Assembly: GCA_964036295.1 (NCBI GenBank)
Contig: OZ038469.1
Span: 13,449,591 to 13,513,590, forward strand
Origin: Plumapathes pennacea
Lineage: Eukaryota; Cnidaria; Anthozoa; Antipatharia; Myriopathidae
Direction of reading: 5' to 3'
Length of the DNA stretch: 64,000 nucleotides
Notes under the pieces: generated by a model
The model's database searches: none
What the model was told of the DNA's origin: nothing
What the model saw: the letters and a program-made list of their open reading frames with translations, nothing else
Part shown: piece after piece, positions 11,520 to 25,300 of the stretch
Position numbering within the stretch: position 1 is the stretch's first letter
Layout: each line of letters starts with the position of its first letter
Program-made: the position numbers and the translations under genes

Positions 11520-12371
11520 AGTAAAACCTCTCGTAAGCGACCACCTCCCGCATTAAGCGACCGCGACCACCTTTGAGGCTGCACCGTTTGGATTATTTCT
11601 GTTGTTTTTGACCTCCGGTATAAAGCGACCACCATACGCTCCCAAACAGCAATTTTCTGAGCAAGAACAAACCACAAACTTCCTTGTTGAACCAAACAAA
11701 ACCAGGCCGAACAAAACACCAACATATGTAATGTAGCGCGAACAAGACACAGGGTTGAGGAGCAACCATCAGAGCTATTCCGCAAAATATGTGTTCCACA
11801 CAGCATCCTGTGCTGGCAGGCGTTTAGTTTTTCCTTCACTGCTCGCTGGGAAGAAAAGCACTCATTTCGGACGCTGGCAAAATTGAGTCTTGCATAGCCT
11901 TCGAAATTAGACAGATTTCATGCCACCGAAAATATGTATTCTTAACCGTGAAAGCTTTTTTTTTTTTTTTCAGCCGGAAAAAAAGGCGATTTTGATCAGA
12001 TGCTGGGAGATTTTTCTGGAACTGCTCTGCTGGGAAATGGACATTCGGAAATTGCCTTCCTGGGAATGTGGAACACCTCTGTGTTTGCCAGCAACAGAGA
12101 AAAAGCCGAAAAGAACTATTTTTTGGGAAGCTATCCATTGTATTTGCACAAGGAATCATATTTTGAGAAATATCCTCGTTGGGTGCTCTCGAGGGTTGTC
12201 GATTTATTACAACTCAAGTTGTTAGTCACTCACGAAAGCCCGCACGGTACTTGTCCACTGACTGCTTGTGGCTTAAAGCCGCTGAATCTCACTTTGGCCT
12301 CCCTATGATGAGAAATTCCCGTAAGCGACCAAAAGCCGAACGGAGGGTGGTCGCTTACGAGAGGTTCTACT
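11520..12371. mobile_element. Longer element of the 'CTCTCGTAAGCGACC' family
   Basis: The left end AGTAAAACCTCTCGTAAGCG and the right end GGTCGCTTACGAGAGGTTCT are inverted copies. The interior is about 800 bp. It contains only short ORFs with no transposase motif that I recognise, so the element is non-autonomous. The shorter relative at 3606-3822 shares both ends. Confidence 0.7.
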
Positions 12372-12443
12372 AACTGAGCGTATTTGCTATATGGTGTTGT
12401 ATTTCTTGTTATTTTACGTTTATTGGTCTAAGACTGAAGTGAT

Positions 12444-12445
<2 letters not shown>

Positions 12446-12485
<40 letters not shown>
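12446..12485. repeat. Poly-T tract (about 40 bp)
   Basis: An uninterrupted T homopolymer. No retrotransposon body was recognised beside it. Confidence 0.9.
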
Positions 12486-13439
12486 CTTGTGGCGGATCGG
12501 AAGTGAATTTAGTTTCATGCCCCGTACAGAGTTTTATCCCACATTGACCACCCAGAGAGATCAATAGTTTGACTTCCAAAATTTTCACTTGATACTTGAG
12601 ACTGGTTGGCCACACTGCGAGTTGTAGCAGTGAGGAAAGACTGGGTTTTCTAAAAATCATTATTAAATCAACTTTGAAACGTTTAAGAATAGCTTGAACT
12701 TCGGCATGATACCGAAAGTACTGACGCTTGAAACTAGTCGACCAATTTTAAAATTTAGGTCAAACACAACCCACGCACGGATTTATGGCCACACTCACAG
12801 AATCCAGCTGTCTACACAAGAGCTGTTAAAATGAATGCTATGACACAGTCTGACGCAAAAGTATGTATGTCCCGGAAAGATGGGGTGGCGGTGTATGTGC
12901 GAGGTTCTGATTTTATCACGCCCTGGGTCTTTGCACAAATGTTCTACTTAGATTTAATATCTAAAAATATCATTTTATCTACTCAAATTCCTATACGCCT
13001 ACGTCACGATGATCACGCGATCCGAAAACGCTTGGAGAAATCTTTGAAAACACAGGATTTCTGTTTCTGCTCTCACCATTTGCATTTGGATATCGACCAT
13101 CTTCTGGAGTACGTGTGCTGATTCGTTGTGATCCGGGTCTGGGATAGCCGTCGCTATAAAATAAAAAGAATCAATTTACAAAAAGAAAGGCGGCTGAAGG
13201 TCTAGACACACGGTTCAACATTGCGCACACAGTGCCCAGGGGATCGAGATATCGGGGCATTACTATGGGGAATTTCTACCAAGTTTATTTCCGAGGGAAA
13301 TTGGATGCTGTTCGAGATAGCGGGGAGTTCAAGATTGCGGGATTCTACCGTATCACACAGTAAAGAGAAAGGATTGGTGGTACTCCCATCTTCCATATAT
13401 AGTCATACAGGTATGTACCGCCCCAAAGGGTATCACTTT

Positions 13440-13560
13440 CAGCATTTTAGTCTGAAATAGGGTATCGATTTGGTGCCTTTGGTCTGGAATAGGACAGGAG
13501 ATTTTGATATTTGGTCTGAAATAGGGTCAAAAATCGCAAAGTTTGGTCTGAAATAGGTAA
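13440..13560. repeat. Short imperfect repeats of 'GGTCTGAAATAGGGT'
   Basis: Four imperfect copies of the GGTCTGAAATAGG motif lie about 30 bp apart. This looks like a dispersed low-complexity family and has no coding sense. Confidence 0.6.
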
Positions 13561-13750
13561 GGGTTTTCAGTCGCGGGTAGCACACTCACATCCAAAAATT
13601 TGAGGAGTATCCTTCTTATTAAAATGAGGTTGATTTCATGAAAATGAAGACTAACTTTCATAACAAAGGATTTGCACTAGACCTCGTTTTGAAACAGAGA
13701 TAACACTCAGGCAAAAAATCACATAATATCACTGCCAAAAAAACCTGTAC

Positions 13751-14099
13751 CTGTCAGGCTGGAACTTTTGCACATCGGTACAACAAATCCTGTTAGAAAC
13801 ATCACAGACACGGCAAGAGAGGAGAAGGACGCTAGCACGGCGATGACAACCAGGAGCTTCCAAACACAGGATGTTTTCTTCGCCGCATAACTGGGAGGAG
13901 AGATACCTCGTCCGCGATATCTCTGGACGTAACCGATGTATTCTCCGCGGACTTCTGGCTGCACAGCCCTCCTCACGTCTCGATAGCCAGTTTTAATATG
14001 TGGCATCTCGACACCCTCGTAGTGATTTTCTGATTTCTGCTCCATTTGGGTGTCCACAGAGATGTTCTTAAATAAGATGCCTGGTTCCATTGTCGACAT
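13751..14099 (-). CDS. First exon of a type II membrane protein
   Basis: The ATG at 14099 starts about 116 codons ending in a donor, CTGACAG|GTACAG, in phase 1. The N-terminal 75-80 residues are hydrophilic (MSTMEPGILFKNISVDTQ and on). A hydrophobic helix follows at about residues 80-107 (LLVVIAVLASFSSLAVSVMF), with basic residues (AAKK) just before it, predicting a cytoplasmic N terminus. This is the plan of transmembrane collagens and of other type II proteins with collagenous stalks. The collagen-like exons at 7600-8933 lie downstream on the same strand, so one gene is plausible, but the linking exon was not found. Confidence 0.55.
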
Positions 14100-16381
14100 G
14101 TTCTCTTACCGCTTGCGCGCCCACGAGTGAGGTCTTGGCCCTACCTTGTGTGGATATAGTCGTTCAGTGATTATCTCTGCTGTGGAAACGGGGGTGGAAA
14201 CCCTTGACCCGATGATCACCGGAAAGAATAGAAAGATAATCTGTAGTACTCAATGTCTTTGGTTGTGAGTTGTGTGTTCACAGTTAAGTCTTAAACTGAC
14301 TGGGCGCAAACACTCAATTTTGTACGCGCAGTGCACTCAGAGTTCACTCTTTCCGGAAGGACGGGGATTTCCGGCATCGAATTTTGAGAGGACGACAGCG
14401 GACGAGGCCAGAGACAAAACATAAAATTCGTTGAACCGACAGAATAAATAGACAAACAAACACCAAAATTAAATATGAATTCTCCCTTGCACTGACGTCT
14501 ACGTGCTGGTGACAGCTGAAATTAGGCAACCAAAACAGGTTTAACTGGTTAAATGGTCTCAAGGGCTCATCTAAATCTCGAAAGCAATGCTGATTGAACG
14601 AAATACCTGCTAAGGGGCATTCGAAAAATGCGCTGTACTTCTAGGAATAGTGACGATGAAACGTTCTCCCGATGTCAACGTTTATTTCATTGTAGCGCGA
14701 TATAGCATTTTGAGATAGCGATAATGAAAATTACGCGCTTGGAGAGGGATGGGGAGTAAGGCGCTTATTCAAAAAAAGACACTTAACTCGGGGCGCTCAT
14801 TATAATCATTACGGTATGTACAGTTCCTGAGATTGTGTCAGTTTTGGAAAGAGCCGGGATTTTCGCGATTCCCTCCGCCATCTTGAGTTTTGACATGGAA
14901 GTGAGACGAACGTTGATTTACAAATCAAAATAAATATATATGTGATTTCAAGACTGTTAGGCTTACTTTCATGCTTTATTCGTAAAAATGGTTCCAATTT
15001 TTAAACTTGTTTCTTTTGAGTCCAGTGTGTCAACGCTCGACTCACTTCCGTGCCCGCGTGACGTCACAATCAAGATGGCGCCGAAACCCTGAGAAGGGCT
15101 ATCAGCGTGAGCTCATTCCAGTCCACCCCCGACACAGAAAAGAAATTTCCGCCCAGCCCAGCGGTTTGTTTCTACTTTCATATTGGGCACATACGTATTG
15201 TCTAAATTTGCCATTTGGTCAAACCCACTCATCGTGATATAAGAGTCATTTCATTCATTTCAACTGGAAGTTTATTTAAAAGCAATCCTTTAATCACAAT
15301 AAAGGCAATGCGATGCCTACACTAGAAATTAAACCGTTCATGCTGTTTGTCGCAATATTGTCACCCTAACGGCGCACAAACATGGTTTACTTCGACTATG
15401 TGTTTACAAAACTACTAATACAACAAAACAATGAATGTAAAAACCTTTAAGAATGTCTAATTGTACACGTTTCTTTATTCTTTCCCCGATTCATTTACAA
15501 GTCCAACTGCGGAACACAGATTTATCAAGTTAGCCTTGTCACCCAACACTAAACAATTTTGTCAAATTATGCTAGCCTAACAAAGGCCTACGCAAATCGA
15601 CAAACTTGTGAATTGGATTGTTCTCATGCATACTACAGAATTATCATGGTTTCCCTTCAATTCTTTAAAATCCGAGTCATCCACTCGTTTCACCGGCCAT
15701 TTCGTGGCCAGTACAACGGCGTATTTCTGACGAGGATCTCAAACTATCAGACTGGTTTTTTAACGCTTATGCGAACTCCCGTTTTAATCTGATCTCTGGT
15801 TTTTGGATAATTTTAAATAACTGCGGTGTGCTTGTCTCGGATTCTAAAGAGTAATAAAAACGACATCAAGTAAAAACAAAAAATTACATGAATGAAATCT
15901 GCTCGAATGAGCTCAAGCAAGTTAATTATTGTCAGAAGAATGTGACTTTCGATACTGTTTATGAGCCAAAAAAAAAGCACACTATGCCCCCGTGAAACGT
16001 AATGGTTTTTCTCACTGTTCATCCAGTAACAGTATAACTTCGCACGGTAGCCAACCGTTACTTGCTGATTAAGATCAAGCAAGGCGATTTGTATTACAAC
16101 ATTACGTGTTCTAAGGCAAAAACAAACTTTCTTTTAAAGCATTATCCTGGATTACGTTAATTTACTATTATTATTATTTAGTCATACAATTAAGCTCATT
16201 CTTGGCTGGTGAATGAATACAATTCGCAAACTTTCTGTTCCATCATTGTTCTGGTCCTGACAAGGCATTGTTGTAAATAGTGGTGTTCTGTCTACAATAG
16301 CCTTTTGCACATACTGTCAATGGTTTCCTTTGTACGCTTCATGGTAGTTCCACGATAGTCTCTTTCAAGCTATGTTGTTCC
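14100..16381. other. Intergenic region between two minus-strand genes
   Basis: It holds the presumed promoter of the membrane-protein exon (right of 14099) and the 3' flank of the giant repeat gene, which stops at 16382. A minus-strand AATAAA at about 15474-15479 is a possible poly(A) signal for the latter. No other gene is supported, and the ORFs here are short and unremarkable. Confidence 0.4.
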
Positions 16382-19300
16382 TCAATCATCGCTGCTCGAA
16401 CTGCTTGAACTGCTACTCGAACTGCTGCTTGAACTTGAACTGCTGTCCTTTCTCTCTCTCTTGGTTAACTTCGCCGATGCTTCTCCACCTACCGATACAT
16501 TTCCCTGTGGTAATGATTTCGAAAAGCCCAAACCTATTCCACCTTTTGCCTTTTTCTCTGAACTGGGCGCTTGATAATAGGCTGCTTTTACGGGAACCTT
16601 CACAGGATGAGATGGACTTTGAACGTGTGGAATCTTGGAGAAGCTTAAATCTCCGGACGCACGTTTCCCCGCAGATTGTCCTTTGTCATTTGAGTCATCA
16701 TCGCCTACAATTGAAAATGAAAAATCACCACCAGACGTTGGTCTTGCTGGCAAAGAAATGGGTTTGGATTGAATTGTGACTGGACTTGGACTTGACACCG
16801 GAGGAGCGCTCTCCACGGCAGCTTCAACTGTGGGCAATACTATTTCAGGATCTGAGCTGAATATGTCCACATCTGGTGTACTTTCAACAGACGCCTCGAC
16901 TTCGGGCATGACAATATCAGGATCTGGAACTGAAACCTTTACATTGGCGTCAGCAGAAGAATCGACAGATGGAGCTTCCTCTTCGTCACCAAGATAACCC
17001 TGGATTACATTCCACAAACGAGTACCAAAGCCAAATGATTTCTTTAACTCTTCACCCTTCTCTTCTTTGTCATCATCAACACCAGCACTAAGTTCTCCCT
17101 CAACACTGGGCAACTCCAGATCTGTGCTTGATCCTCCGATGCCAAATGAACCTGATGGAGCATCAACATCGAACTTTCCTTTGCCACTTGGTAAGTCTAC
17201 GTCAGGGCCGGAGCCTCCGATGCCGAATGAACCTGATGGAACGTCAACACCAAACTGTCCTTTGCCGCTCGGTAAGTCTACATCAGGGCCGGAACCTCCG
17301 ATGCTGAATGAACCTGATGGAACGTCAACACCAAACTGTCCTTTGCCGCTAGGTAAGTCTACGTCAGGGCCGGAGCCTCCGATGCCGAATGAACCTGATG
17401 GAGCATCAACACCAAACTTTCCTTTGCCGCTTGGTAAGTCTACATCAGGGCCGGAACCTCCGATGCCGAATGAATCTGATGGAGCGTCAACACCAAACTT
17501 TCCTTTGCCGTTTGGTAAGTCTACGTCAGGGCCGGAACCTCCGATTCCGAATGAACCCGATGGAGCGTTAACACCAAACTTTCCTTTGCCGCTTGGTAAG
17601 TCTACGTCAGGGACTGATCCTCCGATGCCGAATGAACCTGATGGAGCGTCAACATCGAACTTTCCTTTGCCACTTGGTAAGTCTACGTCAGGGCCTGATC
17701 CTCCGATGCCAAATGAACCCGATGGAGCGTCAACACCAAACTTTCCTTTGCCACTTGGTAAGCCTACGTCAGGGCCTGAGCCTCCGATGCCGAATGAACC
17801 CGATGGAGCGTCAACACCGAACTTTCCTTTGCCACTTGGTAAGTCTAGGTCAGGGCCTGATCCTCCGATGCCGAATGAACCCGATGGAGCGTCAACACCA
17901 AACTTTCCTTTACCGCTTGGTAAGTCTACGTCAGGGCCTGATCCTCCGATGCCGAATGAACCCGATGGAGCGTCAACACCAAACTTTCCTTTGCCGCTTG
18001 GTAAGTCTATGTCAGGGCCGGAGCCTCCGATGCCGAATGAACCCGATGGGGCGTCAACACCAAACTTTCCTTTGCCACTTGGTAAGTCTACGTCAGGGCC
18101 GGAACCTCCGATGCCGAATGAACCTGATGGAGCGTCAACACCGAACCTTCCTTTGCCGCTTGGTAAGTCGACGTCAGGGCCTGATCCTCCGATGCCGAAT
18201 GAACCTGATGGAGCGTCAACACCAAACTTTCCTTTGCCACTTGGTAAGTCTACGTCAGGGCCGGAGCCTCCGATGCCGAATGAACCTGATGGAGCGTCAA
18301 CACCGAACCTTCCTTTGCCGCTTGGTAAGTCGACGTCAGGGCCTGATCTTCCGATGCCGAATGAATCTGATGGAGCGTCAACACCGAACCTTCCTTTGCC
18401 ACTTGGTAAGTCTACGTCAAGGCCGGAGCCTCCGATGCCGAATGAACCTGATGGAGCGTCAACACCAAACTTTCCTTTGCCGCTTGGTAAGTCTACGTCA
18501 GGGCCGGAGCCTCCGATGCCGAATGAACCTGATGGAGCGTCAACACCAAACTTTCCTTTGCCGCTTGGTAAGTCTACGTCAGGGCCTGATCCTCCGATGC
18601 CAAATGAACCTGATGGGGCGTCAACAGCAAACTTTCCTTTGCCGCTTGGTAAGTCTACGTCAGGGCCGGAGCCTCCGATGCCAAATGAACCCGATGGAGC
18701 GTCAACACCAAACTTTCCTTTGCCGCTTGGTAAGTCTACGTCAGGGCCTGATCCTCCGATGCCGAATGAACCCGATGGAGCGTCAACACCAAACTTTCCT
18801 TTGCCGCTTGATAAGTCTACGTCAGGGCCGGAGCCTCCGATGCCGAATGAACCTGATGGAACGTCAACACCAAACTTTCCTTTGCCGCTTGGGAAGTCTA
18901 CGTCAGGGCCGGAGCCTCCGATGCCGAATGAACCTGATGGAGCGTCAACACCAAACTTTCCTTTGCCACTTGGTAAGTCTACGTCAGGGCCTGATCCTCC
19001 GATGCCGAATGAACCTGATGGAGCGTCAACAGCAAACTTTCCTTTGCCGCTTGGTAAGTCTACGTCAGGGCCGGAGCCTCCGATGCCAAATGAACCTGAT
19101 GGAGCGTCAACACCAAACTTTCCTTTGCCGCTTGGTAAGTCTACGTCAGGGTTGGAGCCTCCGATGCCGAATGAACCTGATGGAGCGTCAACACCAAACT
19201 TTCCTTTGCCGCTTGGTAAGTCTACGTCAGGGACTGATCCTCCGATGCCAAATGAACCTGATGGGGCGTCAACACCAAACTTTCCTTTGCCACTTGGTAA

Positions 19301-22300
19301 GTCTACATCAGGGCCGGAACCTCCGATGCCAAATGATCCTGATGGAGCGTCAACACCGAACTTTCCTTTGCCACTTGGTAAGTCTACATCAGGGCCTGAT
19401 CCTCCGATGCCGAATGAACCTGATGGAGCGTCAACACCAAACTTTCCTTTGCCACTTGGTAAGTCTACGTCAGGGCCTGATCCTCCGATGCCAAATGAAC
19501 CTGATGGGGCGTCAACACCAAACTTTCCTTTGCCACTTGGTAAGTCTACATCAGGGCCGGAACCTCCGATGCCAAATGATCCTGATGGAGCGTCAACACC
19601 GAACTTTCCTTTGCCACTTGGTAAGTCTACATCAGGGCCTGATCCTCCGATGCCGAATGAACCTGATGGAGCGTCAACACCAAACTTTCCTTTGCCGCTT
19701 GGTAAGTCTACGTCTGGGCCTGATCCTCCGATGCCGAATGAACCTGATGGAGCGTCAACAGCAAACTTTCCTTTGCCGCTGGGTAAGTCTATGTCAGGGC
19801 CGGAGCCTCCGATGCCAAATGAACCCGATGGAGCGTCAACACCAAACTTTCCTTTGCCGCTTGGTAAGTCTACGTCAGGGCCTGATCCTCCGATGCCGAA
19901 TGAACCTGATGGAACGTCAACACCAAACTTTCCTTTGCCGCTTGGTAAGTCTACGTCAGGGCCGGAGCCTCCGATGCCGAATGAACCTGATGGAGCGTCA
20001 ACACCAACCTTTCCTTTGCCACTTGGTAAGTCTACGTCAGGGCCTGATCCTCCGATGCCGAATGAACCTGATGGAGCGTCAACAGCAAACTTTCCTTTGC
20101 CGCTTGGTAAGTCTACGTCAGGGCCGGAGCCTCCGATGCCAAATGAACCTGATGGAGCGTCAACACCAAACTTTCCTTTGCCGCTTGGTAAGTTTACGTC
20201 AGGGCTGGAGCCTCCGATGCCGAATGAACCTGATGGAGCGTCAACACCAAACTTTCCTTTGCCGCTTGGTAAGTCTACGTCAGGGCCTGATCCTCCGATG
20301 CCAAATGAACCTGATGGGGCGTCAACACCAAACTTTCCTTTGCCACTTGGTAAGTCTACATCAGGGCCGGAACCTCCGATGCCAAATGATCCTGATGGAG
20401 CGTCAACACCGAACTTTCCTTTGCCACTTGGTAAGTCTACATCAGGGCCTGATCTTCCGATGCCGAATGAACCTGATGGAGCGTCAACACCAAACTTTCC
20501 TTTGCCACTTGGTAAGGCTACGTCAGGGCGTGATCCTCCGATGCCGAATGAACCCGATGGAGCGTCAACACCAAACTTTCCTTTGCCGCTTGGTAAGTCT
20601 ATGTCAGGGCCTGAGCCTCCGATGCCGAATGAACCTGATGGAGCGTCAACACCAAACTTTCCTTTGCCACTTGGTAAGTCTACATCAGGGCCGGAACTTC
20701 CGATGCCAAATGATCCTGATGGAGCGTCAACACCAAACTTTCCTTTGCCACTTGGTAAGTCTACGTCAGGGCCTGATCCTCCGATGCCGAATGAACCTGA
20801 TGGAGTGTCAACACCAAACTTTCCTTTGCCACTTGGTAATTCTACGTCAGGGCCTGATCCTCCGATGCCAAATGATCCTGATGGAGCTTTAACACCAAAC
20901 TTTCCTTTGCCGCTTGGTAAGTCTACGTCAGGGCCTGATCCTTCGATGCCAAATGATCCTGATGGAGCGTCAACACCAAACTTTCCTTTGCCACTTGGTA
21001 AGTCTACGTCAGGGCCTGATCCTCCGATGCCGAATGAACCCGATGGAGCGTCAACACCGAACTTTCCTTTGCCACTCGGTAAGTCTACATCAGGGCCGGA
21101 ACCTCCGATGCCAAATGATCCTGATGGAGCGTCAACACCGAACTTTCCTTTGCCGCTTGGTAAGTCTACGTCAGGGCTTGATCCTCCGATGCCGAATGAA
21201 CCTGATGGAGCGTCAACACCAAACTTTCCTTTGCCACTTGGTAAGTCTACGTCAGGGCCTGATCCTCCAAAACCGAATGAACCCGATGGAGCGTCAACAC
21301 CAAACTTTCCTTTGCCACTTGGTAAGTCTACGTCAGGGCCTGATCCTCCGATGCCAAATGAACCTGATGGAGTGTCAACACCAAACTTTCCTTTGCCGCT
21401 TGGTAAGTCTACGTCAGGGCCGGAGCCTCCGATGCCAAATGAACCTGATGGAGCGTCAACACCAAACTTTCCTTTGCCGCTTGGTAAGTCAGGGCCTGAT
21501 CCCTTGATGCTGAATGATCCTGATGGCGAGTCAGTGCCTGGCAAATCAACGTCTGGGCCAGTGGCTTTCATTCCAAAGGAGCCGGATGGCAAATCTTTTT
21601 CTGGGCTGGCTGTGCACATCTTAAATACACCTTTTAGTGAACCTCTCTTTTTGCCATCGACGGACAAGTCGGGGTCAGGAGTATCCGCTTTAAATTCTCC
21701 ATCTAGTTTTGGTCCAGATCCTTTTACTTTCATGTCTGCTTTGCCTTCGGGTAGGTCATAGTCTCCCTTGATGTCACCCGTGGGAATGTTAAAGGCAGGT
21801 CCGGAGATGTCGGCATCTAACTTTCCAGCCGCGTCCTCATCTAAACTGGCGTTAAAGTCAGGTGCTTGCATGTCAATGTCACCATCAAAAGAACCGTCAA
21901 CTTTAGGCTTATGGACGTCCAAGTCTCCTTTCCCACCTTTAAGGTTTACGTCAACATCTGGACTAGCTCCACACATGGTAAAGACGCCACCGAGTTTTCC
22001 TTTCCTCTTTCCTCTCGCATCCAAACCCGCATCTCCTTTTGCAGAGAAATCAGCATTTGGACCAGACACATCGCCGGACACGTCTAAATCGGGACCTTGC
22101 ACTCCTCCCTGTGGAACTTTCCCCTTATAGTCGAGATCTGCATCAAGCTCAGCTTTAGGACGTGTGTTTCTCATGTCTACATCTGCATCCGGACTTGATC
22201 CACACATTGTGAACATGCCACCAAGTTTGGGTTTTTTCTTGCCTCCCAGGGACATGTCCGCATTTGGTCCGGACAAATGAATGTCAGGCCCTGCAACTTT

Positions 22301-25300
22301 TCCACTGCCTCCAACATCTAGATCGGGTCTCCCAATGTTTAAATCCACGTTCGCTTCAGGTCCTTTTCCCTTGACACCAAGATCACCTATATTGGAAAAC
22401 ACAAATCATTCACATCAACTACAAACTTACAAAAAACCTTGGGATATACCAATAAACTCAGACATTATTTAAACCTACACACATTAAACAATTATATTAC
22501 TCACTTAAATATCAATATTTAAACAATAACCTATGGACATCAAAATCTAAACCAACTGAACTACATACAAACAAATATCTAAGAAGTATTTGGCTTGCTC
22601 ACAGTCAAGAAAACGCCGACTCAAAATACAGCTTGCTAGGAATAATGAAATTAAACAATATCTTCAAATTTAATATGGCAGCGCTTGCATTCCAAATTAG
22701 AAATGTTACAAATACTGTCCCGGCAATATTTTCTGACATCTTAACTCCCGCATCAAAAATCTCATTATCATATCACAAGATATGTAACAAAAGAAACTTC
22801 TACAAATTCAATGTATAGGGACAAATTTTGGACTCTTTACTTTCAAAGTTTCTGTAACAAAAGTTTGGCAATCTATGCCAACCAAGACTAAAACATCTGC
22901 CCTTCGATAACTTTAAAAAGCAAAATAAAATATTCTGGCCATTTTATTTACTTAACTTTCACCATTCACAATACAAACTAATTAAGAAGGATGGTGGGCT
23001 CCAACTAAAGTACATGGCAACACAACGAAGCTAGGCTCAAACTAAAGTTCTTGTAAATTGAAATCAAGCAGTTTGGTGTAAGCCATTACACCCTTGCTTC
23101 CAAAAACACTACTTCTTATTTACATATATGAAGATTCAATTTATTAATCAAATTAGTTAGATTGATTAAATTATTACAAACTTAAATATTTCCAAGGTTT
23201 AAAATATCTTAGCATTGACAGACACCACCTCGAAAGCTTTAGCACAGTGATACATGTGAATAGCACCTGTATCACCTAGTTTACAACAAAAATATTTCAC
23301 TTGTAAAACTTTCGAATTTATGACAAATACTAATACATACATATAAACAGTGTGAAACAGAGAAATTCGAACTCACCACTTCCTGCCTTTACGCTTGGCA
23401 TTCCGACATGGGGACCAGAGACATCAATTCCAGTTCCACCAGATATGTCTATATCAGGACCAGAACCACCGATTTTGAAATCACCGCCTGGTCTCTTGAT
23501 GTCCGCATCAGGGCCTGAGATATCAAGACCCCCTTTGATGTCAGCGTCTGGGCCAGAAAGTCCAAATCCGCCCTTCCCACCAACATCAAGATCGAAATCT
23601 CCCTTTCCACCTCCATTGAAGCTGGGTCCATCGAGATCAGGAGGTGAACTTTCAAGATTGAGGTCAACGTCTGTTGTCACAGCTGGAATGTCAACATCTG
23701 GTCCCGAAGCATCGAAACCAAGTCCGCCTCCAAATCCCTTTCCACCAGAGACATTTACATCTGGGGCATCCACATCAAGTCCAACTTTCCCGCTTGGCAG
23801 GTCCATATCTCCATTAAGTGAGCCATCTACTTTTGGCTTATTAAGATCCAAATCGCCTTTAGGTCCTTTCAAGTTTACATCAAGGTCTGGACTACCGCTG
23901 CACATGGTAAATACGCCTCCAAGTTTTCCCTTCTTTTTGCCCTTGAGAGATAGGTCTGCATCCGGACCAGAAGCATCGATGTCTACTCCTGCTTTCCCTC
24001 CTCCGTGTGCTGAAATATCACCACTTGGGACATCGACAGATCCATCAAGACTGGGTCCACGCACATCTCCCTTTGGCCTTCGTCCTTTCACATCAAGATC
24101 TGCATCTGAGCTAGCACCACACATGGTGAATACGCCTCCACGTTTTCCCTTTGCATTGCCTCCAACTGATAAGTCTGCATCTGGTGAATCAACATCTAGA
24201 CTTGCTCGTCCACCACCTCCTGCTGCAAAGTCGCCATCAGGACCCGAAGCATCGAGTGAAGCATCAAAGTCAGGTGATTTCATTCCAGCTTTGGGACCTT
24301 TGCCTTTGAAGTTGACATCTGCATCGGGACTTGATCCACACATGGTGAACATTCCACCAAGTTTCCCCTTCTTTCTTCCCCCAAGAGACAAGTCTGCGTT
24401 TGGTCCGGACACATCAACGTCAGGCCCATCAAGTTTTCCACGGCCACTGCCCCTGACATCTACATCGGGTCCTCCGATATCCAAATCCACATTCGCATCA
24501 GGTGCTTTCCCCTTGATTCCAAGATTGCCACTTCCGGCCTTTACACTTGGCATTCCAACGTGGGGACCAGAGACATCAATTCCAGCTCCACCACTAGCTC
24601 GTTTGCCACCAGATATGTCTAGATCCGGACCAGAGCCATCGATGTTGAAATCTCCGTCTGGTCCTTTGATTTCTGCATCAGGGCCTGAGAAACCAAGACC
24701 ACCTTTGATGTCAGCATCTGGACCAGACAGTCCGAGGCCACCCTTGCCACCAAAGTCAAGGTCAAAATCTCCCTTTCCTCCTCCCTTGATGCTGGGTCCA
24801 TCGAGATCAGGTGGTGAACTTTCAAGATTGAGGTCAACGTCTGTCTTCACAGCTGGAAGGTCCACATCTGGTCCTGAAGCGTCGAAACCAAGTCCACCGC
24901 CAAATCCCTTTCCACCAGAGACTTTTACGTCTGGGGCATCAACGTCAAGCCCAACTTTCCCGCTTGGCAGGTCCATATCTCCATTAAGTGAGCCATCTAC
25001 TTTTGGCTTATTAAGATCCAAATCGCCTTTAGGTCCTTTCAAGTTTACATCAAGATCTGGACTACCGCCGCACATGGTAAATACGCCTCCAAGTTTTCCC
25101 TTCTTTTTACCTTTAAGAGATAGGTCTGCATCTGGACCAGAAGCATCAGTATCCACTCCTGCTTTCCCTCCTCCGCGTGCCGAGAAGTCACCGTCCGGAC
25201 CGCGCAGATCGGCAGATCCGTCAAGATCGGGTCCGCGCACATCTCCTTTTGGCCCTCGTCCTTTGACATCAAGATCTGCATCTGGGCTAGCACCACACAT

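Noticed and set aside
17110..21490. CRISPR-like array or satellite DNA
   Set aside because: The 81-bp units are contiguous with no unique spacers and keep one coding frame that joins to upstream exons.
17067..21761. A 1,564-codon proline-rich plus-strand ORF as a gene
   Set aside because: It is the antisense reading of the 81-bp coding array. Its repeats simply mirror the 27-residue units, and it has no start context or downstream exon.
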